From: CAYXOX01 sp964466745
GTDB lineage: Bacteria > Pseudomonadota > Alphaproteobacteria > Rhodobacterales > Rhodobacteraceae
Direction: 5' to 3'
NCBI GenBank assembly: GCA_964466745.1
Contig: CAYXOX010000064.1
Coordinates: 1 to 15,098 of the forward strand
Length of the DNA: 15,098 nucleotides
This document shows positions 12,281 through 15,098 of this stretch, in pieces. Below the pieces are notes generated by a model. It saw only the letters and a list, made by a program, of their open reading frames with translations, was not told the DNA's origin and did no database searches. The position numbers and the translations under genes were made by a program. Every line of letters begins with the position of its first letter. Position 1 is the stretch's first letter.

Positions 12281-13060
12281 TCAGACGGTCAGGTTGGTTC
12301 CGCCGCCGTCGTGCAGCAGGTTCTGCCCCACGATGAAGGCGGCCTGGTGCGAGCACAGGAAGGCGCAGGTCGCCCCGAACTCCTGTCGGGTGCCGTAGCG
12401 CCGCACGGGGATGGTGGCCTGCCGCTGCGCGCGGGCCTCCTCGAGGGTGATGCCGCGGGCCTTCACGACACCGGCATCGAGCGCATCGGCACGGTCGGTG
12501 GCGTGGATGCCGGGCAGGAGGTTGTTGATCGTCACCCCCTTCTCGGCCACCTGCCGCGCTGTCCCCGCAACGAACCCCGTCAACCCCGTGCGCGCGGCGT
12601 TGGAAAGCCCCAGCGCCGGGATCGGGGCGCGCACCGACTGGCTGGTGATGTTCACCACACGCCCCCAGCCGCGCTCCATCATGCCCGGCACGAGCGCCTG
12701 CATCAGCGCGATCGGGGTCAGCATGTTGGCATCGATGGCCGCGATGTAGTCGTCGCGGTCCCAGTCGGTCCAGGTGCCCGGCGGCGGCCCGCCGGCGTTG
12801 GTGACGAGAATGTCCACCTCGCCGGCTGCCGCCAGCACCTCGGCGCGGCCCTCGGCGCTGGTGATATCCGCCGCAACCGCAGTGACATCCACGCCGTGCT
12901 TGGAACGGATCGCTTCGGCGGACGCCTCGAGCGCCTCCGCGCCGCGGGCGTTCATCACCAGGTTCACACCCTCGGCCGCCAGCGCCTCGGCGCAGCCCAG
13001 GCCGAGACCCTTGGAGCTTGCGCAGACCAGCGCGCGTTTTCCTGCTATCCCGAGATCCAT
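12281..13060 (-). CDS. SDR-family protein, BKR-like, lacking the YxxxK motif
   Basis: A 259-residue Rossmann-fold protein of the short-chain dehydrogenase/reductase superfamily. The cofactor region CASSKGLGLG (13-22) departs from the usual TGxxxGxG in its first glycine. DILVTNAGGPPPG (83-95) is the NAG motif, and VVNITSQS (135-142) carries the catalytic Ser. Where the catalytic Tyr-x-x-x-Lys should lie, 13 residues after S140, the sequence is SNAAR (153-157), so both Tyr and Lys are replaced. This matches what I recall of a BKR-like subgroup noted for an imperfect tetrad. Most annotation pipelines would call it a 3-oxoacyl-ACP reductase-like oxidoreductase; the reaction is unknown. ATG at 13060 has GGGAG upstream. 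The ABC ATPase gene begins 106 bases beyond its stop. Confidence 0.9.
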   Translation of the reverse strand: MDLGIAGKRALVCASSKGLGLGCAEALAAEGVNLVMNARGAEALEASAEAIRSKHGVDVTAVAADITSAEGRAEVLAAAGEVDILVTNAGGPPPGTWTDWDRDDYIAAIDANMLTPIALMQALVPGMMERGWGRVVNITSQSVRAPIPALGLSNAARTGLTGFVAGTARQVAEKGVTINNLLPGIHATDRADALDAGVVKARGITLEEARAQRQATIPVRRYGTRQEFGATCAFLCSHQAAFIVGQNLLHDGGGTNLTV

Positions 13061-13092
13061 CGCTCAACCGCTCCCTTCGAAGGTTTCGCACC

Positions 13093-13123
13093 GGCTGCTA
13101 GCAGCCCCTCGCGCCGGCGGCAA
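13093..13123 (-). promoter_or_regulatory. Candidate SDR promoter with 14-bp perfect palindrome
   Basis: GGCTGCTAGCAGCC (13093-13106) is a perfect palindrome ending 33 bases before the SDR ATG. On the minus strand TTGCCG (13123-13118), 17 bases and TAGCAG (13100-13095) could be -35 and -10, with the -10 inside the palindrome. That arrangement suits an operator, but the -10 match is poor. Confidence 0.4.
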
Positions 13124-13159
13124 GAAACGCCGCGAATTGGCCGGACGCGCGCCCCCGCG

Positions 13160-13188
13160 TTGACCCGGACCCGCCGCAATCATAACGT
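13160..13188 (+). promoter_or_regulatory. Candidate promoter for the Hint-domain gene
   Basis: TTGACC (13160-13165), a 17-base spacer and TAACGT (13183-13188) lie 45 bases before the Hint gene ATG. The -35 matches five of six consensus bases, the -10 about three. It diverges from the SDR promoter candidate 37 bases away. Confidence 0.4.
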
Positions 13189-13233
13189 ATGTGATCGTGC
13201 GAGTGCTTCCCGTTCCAGAGTGCAGACGCCACA

Positions 13234-14253
13234 ATGACCTCGCGGCCCATGCCCCCAGCCCAGATCGTCCCGGTTTTCCGGGCACATGATTTCCGCGCCG
13301 TCGATGGCGCCAACCTGGGCGACCCGCTGAGCTTCGCGGCAGAGCTCATCCTCGATGATGCCTATGCGCTCGCCGCGGGGCTTCGGCAGCAAACCCTCGC
13401 GATTCGCCCGAACGAGGCGGAAGGGGGGCTCAAGGTCGCCTCCGGCGGCACGCTCGGCAGCCCCGGGGCCCGCCTTCATCTCGACAGCTGCCTCACGCTG
13501 ATGCCCGCCAACGGCAACACGGTCGAGGCCCTGGTGCTGGTGGAACTCGCCGGCGCGGAAGCCCCGGCGGCCGCCGCCGTCTACCTCATGCCGCTGGCCT
13601 CGATCGCGCCGCGGGAGGAATACCGGCTGGTGGGGATCGACCGCGCATCCGCCCGCCGCAAGCTGGCGCAATACGCCTGCGTGGCCTTTACCCGGGGCAC
13701 GGCGATCACGCTGGCATCGGGCGCGCAGCGCCCCATCGAGGAGCTGCGCCCCGGCGACAGGGTGCTCACCCGAGATGCCGGCCCGCGGGAGGTCCGCTGG
13801 ATCGGGCAGACGACGCTCCGCGCCAGCGGCGCCTTCGCCCCCATCCGCATCCGGGCGGGAGCGCTGAACAATTCCGGCGATCTCGTGGTGAGCCCCGGGC
13901 ACCGGCTTTTCATCTATCAGCGCGAGGACGCGCTCGGCCTCGGGCGGGCCGAGGTGCTCGTGCAGGCGCGGCACCTTGTGAACGGCACGACCGTCACCCG
14001 CATGGACGGCGGCTTCGTGGACTATTTCCAGCTGCTCTTCGACGATCACCACATCGTTTATGCCGAGGGAATCGCCGCCGAGAGCCTGCTGCTCGACACC
14101 GCCACGGAAGCCGCCTTGCCGGCCGATCTCGCCCGGGATCTGATCCGTCGGGCCCCGCAGCGCCGCGCCGGTTTCTTCGCCGTCGAGGTGGACGAGGGTC
14201 AGATCCGCGAGGCCGACGCGGCCGAAACGTTGAAGCGCGCCTCGCTGCAGTGA
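13234..14253 (+). CDS. Hint (Hedgehog/intein) domain-containing protein
   Basis: A 339-residue protein of the type common in Rhodobacteraceae, function unknown. Residues 1 to about 145 form an unassigned region with no signal peptide. The Hint domain follows: CVAFTRGTAITLASGAQRP (149-167), IEELRPGDRVLTRDAGP (168-184), REVRWIGQ, then VVSPGHRLFIY with H223, and DYFQLLFDDHHIVYAEGIAAE (about 263-283). The block order matches the Hint_2 family. The usual CFxPGT start reads here as CVAFTRGT, so the Cys is two residues upstream of its expected place and splicing or cleavage activity is doubtful. ATG at 13234 is the first start after an in-frame TGA; the Shine-Dalgarno is weak, and the Met at residue 6 is an alternative. 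Flanking genes face away or converge, so it is monocistronic. Confidence 0.9.
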   Translation: MTSRPMPPAQIVPVFRAHDFRAVDGANLGDPLSFAAELILDDAYALAAGLRQQTLAIRPNEAEGGLKVASGGTLGSPGARLHLDSCLTLMPANGNTVEALVLVELAGAEAPAAAAVYLMPLASIAPREEYRLVGIDRASARRKLAQYACVAFTRGTAITLASGAQRPIEELRPGDRVLTRDAGPREVRWIGQTTLRASGAFAPIRIRAGALNNSGDLVVSPGHRLFIYQREDALGLGRAEVLVQARHLVNGTTVTRMDGGFVDYFQLLFDDHHIVYAEGIAAESLLLDTATEAALPADLARDLIRRAPQRRAGFFAVEVDEGQIREADAAETLKRASLQ

Positions 14254-14257
14254 CCGG

Positions 14258-14274
14258 CGGCGCCGAGGGCGCCG
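14258..14274 (+). terminator. GC hairpin after the Hint gene
   Basis: CGGCGCC (14258-14264) pairs with GGCGCCG (14268-14274) around a GAG loop, five bases after the Hint stop. No T-run follows, so it is a weak terminator candidate. Confidence 0.35.
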
Positions 14275-14329
14275 GCGGCGGGGTGCCCAGATTCCTTAAA
14301 GTGGCGCTGCGCGCCGCCGCGAGGGCCTA

Positions 14330-14346
14330 CCGGGCGCAGGGCCCGG
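14330..14346. terminator. Hairpin in the Hint/SnoaL convergent gap
   Basis: CCGGGC (14330-14335) and GCCCGG (14341-14346) form a 6-bp stem with a five-base loop, 23 bases beyond the stop of the converging SnoaL-like gene. It could serve either strand, but lacks a T-run. Confidence 0.25.
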
Positions 14347-14368
14347 CAGCGGAGAAACGTTCACCGGC

Positions 14369-14734
14369 TCAGGAGCCGTAGAAGAATTCCTCGCGCACGA
14401 TCCGCCCGCCGTCGACATGGTAGACGCCGATCTCGCGCATATCGAAGGCGGTGCCGCTCTTCTTGTCGTGCCCCTGCATCTCGAAGATCACGGCGAACCG
14501 ATCCTGCCCGTGCAGCATGGGCCCGCTGATGCTGCCGCCGCTGACCTCGGTGTTTGCGTCCCACCAATCGTGCTTTGCGCGGATCGCGTCGAGCCCCCGC
14601 GCCTCCCGGCCATTGCCGTTGTCCGCGGCCTCCAGCGACACCGCGTCGGGAGCGTAAAGCCTATCCAGGTTCTCGCGCTCCCGCCCCTCGCGGCAGCCCG
14701 CCACGAGCTCGGAAGCGATCTCGCTCAGTGTCAT
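14369..14734 (-). CDS. SnoaL-like / NTF2-fold small protein
   Basis: A 121-residue protein with the pattern of the NTF2/SnoaL-like superfamily: an N-terminal helix (MTLSEIASELVAGCREGRE), then NLDRLYAPDAVSLEA, GLDAIRAKHDWWDA and a series of beta strands ending GGRIVREEFFYGS. The fold serves as an isomerase, cyclase, hydrolase or ligand-binding scaffold in different families, and no catalytic set can be assigned here. Three in-frame starts exist: GTG at 14752, ATG at 14746 and ATG at 14734. I chose 14734 because the protein then begins at the conserved helix and has GGTGAG upstream, but the others are possible. It converges on the Hint gene and diverges from prfC. Confidence 0.82.
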   Translation of the reverse strand: MTLSEIASELVAGCREGRERENLDRLYAPDAVSLEAADNGNGREARGLDAIRAKHDWWDANTEVSGGSISGPMLHGQDRFAVIFEMQGHDKKSGTAFDMREIGVYHVDGGRIVREEFFYGS

Positions 14735-14735
14735 G

Positions 14736-14753
14736 ATACTCACCATACTCACC
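14736..14753 (-). repeat. Tandem 9-bp repeat at the SnoaL-like gene start
   Basis: ATACTCACC occurs twice in a row (14736-14744 and 14745-14753). Read on the minus strand it is GGTGAGTAT twice, placing a purine-rich GGTGAG before alternative in-frame start codons. Confidence 0.8.
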
Positions 14754-14788
14754 CCAGATGTTCACTACTTGTTCCTTTCTGCCACCGA

Positions 14789-14821
14789 TTGCTGACGGCG
14801 CAAAGCGATTTCAGCAAAGCG
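14789..14821. promoter_or_regulatory. Dyad and direct repeats in the SnoaL-prfC divergent region
   Basis: TTGCTGA (14789-14795) and TCAGCAA (14811-14817) are perfect inverted arms 15 bases apart. GCAAAGCG occurs directly at 14800-14807 and 14814-14821. The set lies between two divergent genes, 24 bases upstream of the candidate prfC -35. It could be a regulator site; no known binding consensus was recognised. Confidence 0.4.
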
Positions 14822-14844
14822 TCGCACGCCGGCGCCGCGCGCGA

Positions 14845-14873
14845 TTGTGCAGCGGCGGCGCGCGCTCTATATC
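14845..14873 (+). promoter_or_regulatory. prfC promoter candidate set for a leaderless message
   Basis: TTGTGC (14845-14850), a 17-base spacer and TATATC (14868-14873) resemble a sigma-70 promoter. Only six bases separate the -10 from the A of the prfC ATG at 14880, so transcription would be expected to start at or beside the initiation codon. No Shine-Dalgarno is visible, which agrees with a leaderless start. Confidence 0.5.
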
Positions 14874-14879
14874 GCGCCC

Positions 14880-15098
14880 ATGCCCGACACCGCACGCCCC
14901 GCCGCCGGCAACCGCCCCGACCTGCCGCCCGAGATCGCGCGCCGGCGGACCTTCGCCATCATCTCGCACCCCGACGCGGGCAAGACGACGCTGACGGAGA
15001 AGTTCCTGCTCTACGGCGGCGCCATCCAGATGGCCGGGCAGGTGCGCGCCAAGGGCGAGGCGCGGCGCACGCGCTCCGATTTCATGGCGATGGAGAAG
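14880..15098 (+). CDS. prfC: Peptide chain release factor 3, N-terminal part (3' truncated by window edge)
   Basis: RF3 is a translational GTPase that recycles RF1/RF2 from the ribosome after termination. The first 73 codons are present: after a proline-rich N-terminus of about 20 residues (MPDTARPAAGNRPDLPPEIA) comes RRRTFAIISHPDAGKTTLTE. This contains the G1/P-loop (HPDAGKTT) in the form characteristic of RF3, then KFLLYGGAIQMAGQVRAKGE and a switch-I approach with the conserved RSDFMAMEK. EF-G would read differently here (typically AHIDAGKTT). The frame is open to the right edge. ATG at 14880 has no Shine-Dalgarno, and a promoter-like -10 ends six bases upstream. The product is about 530 residues in full-length relatives. 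Confidence 0.96.
   Translation, partial: MPDTARPAAGNRPDLPPEIARRRTFAIISHPDAGKTTLTEKFLLYGGAIQMAGQVRAKGEARRTRSDFMAMEK

Noticed and set aside
10720..12336. 538-codon plus-strand frame opposite tatA and the ABC ATPase gene
   Set aside because: Antisense shadow rich in Arg, His and Pro; it crosses the regulatory gaps of real genes.

Overview
The window is a stretch of GC-rich chromosome (about 68-70 % by eye) from an alphaproteobacterium, almost certainly a member of the Rhodobacteraceae (Rhodobacterales, Roseobacter/Rhodobacter relatives). The grounds are the gene order yajC-secD-secF ... ccmA-B-C-D-G facing acnA, the separate secD and secF genes, a tatABC operon followed by a DUF815 ATPase, a Hint-domain protein of a kind common in this family, and an intergenic element downstream of acnA that I recall from many genomes of the family. 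The genus cannot be fixed from the sequence alone. I see no phage, transposon, CRISPR, tRNA or rRNA.

Layout. (1) Positions 2-895 (+): the last third of aconitase acnA, followed by a 235-nt convergent gap with two hairpins. (2) Positions 1131-8078, all on the minus strand: a compact cluster read right to left as yajC, secD, secF, a TauE/SafE-type membrane protein, an Mth938-like (NDUFAF3-type) protein, ccmA, ccmB, ccmC, ccmD, ccmG. Many genes overlap or nearly touch. ccmB, with a GTG start, and the 53-residue ccmD are easy to miss because they lie inside longer open frames. (3) Positions 8258-10971 (minus): tatA, tatB, tatC and a TTG-started ATPase four bases behind tatC. (4) Positions 11086-13060 (minus): an ABC-transporter ATPase without partner genes and, upstream, an SDR-fold protein lacking the usual catalytic Tyr/Lys pair. 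(5) Positions 13234-14253 (+): a Hint-domain protein. (6) Positions 14369-14734 (minus): a small SnoaL/NTF2-like protein. (7) Position 14880 to the end (+): the first 73 codons of prfC, release factor 3.

How the genes fit together. From 8078 down to 1131 the cluster joins the Sec accessory complex (YajC-SecD-SecF) to cytochrome c maturation (CcmABCDG). Just upstream lies the Tat translocase. The central 10 kb is therefore an envelope-biogenesis block: two export routes, haem delivery and thiol reduction for c-type cytochromes, and a homologue of a mitochondrial complex I assembly factor. ccmE, ccmF, ccmH and ccmI are not here and must lie elsewhere.

This is mostly conserved, ordinary chromosome, and I do not see a new defence or mobile system. 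The less ordinary points are the DUF815 ATPase tied to tatC, the histone-H1-like tail of TatB facing an acidic TatC tail, the SDR and Hint proteins with altered catalytic motifs, dyads at the putative promoters of the ABC ATPase and SDR genes, and a prfC promoter placed so that the message would be leaderless. No stretch longer than 300 bases lacks a gene.
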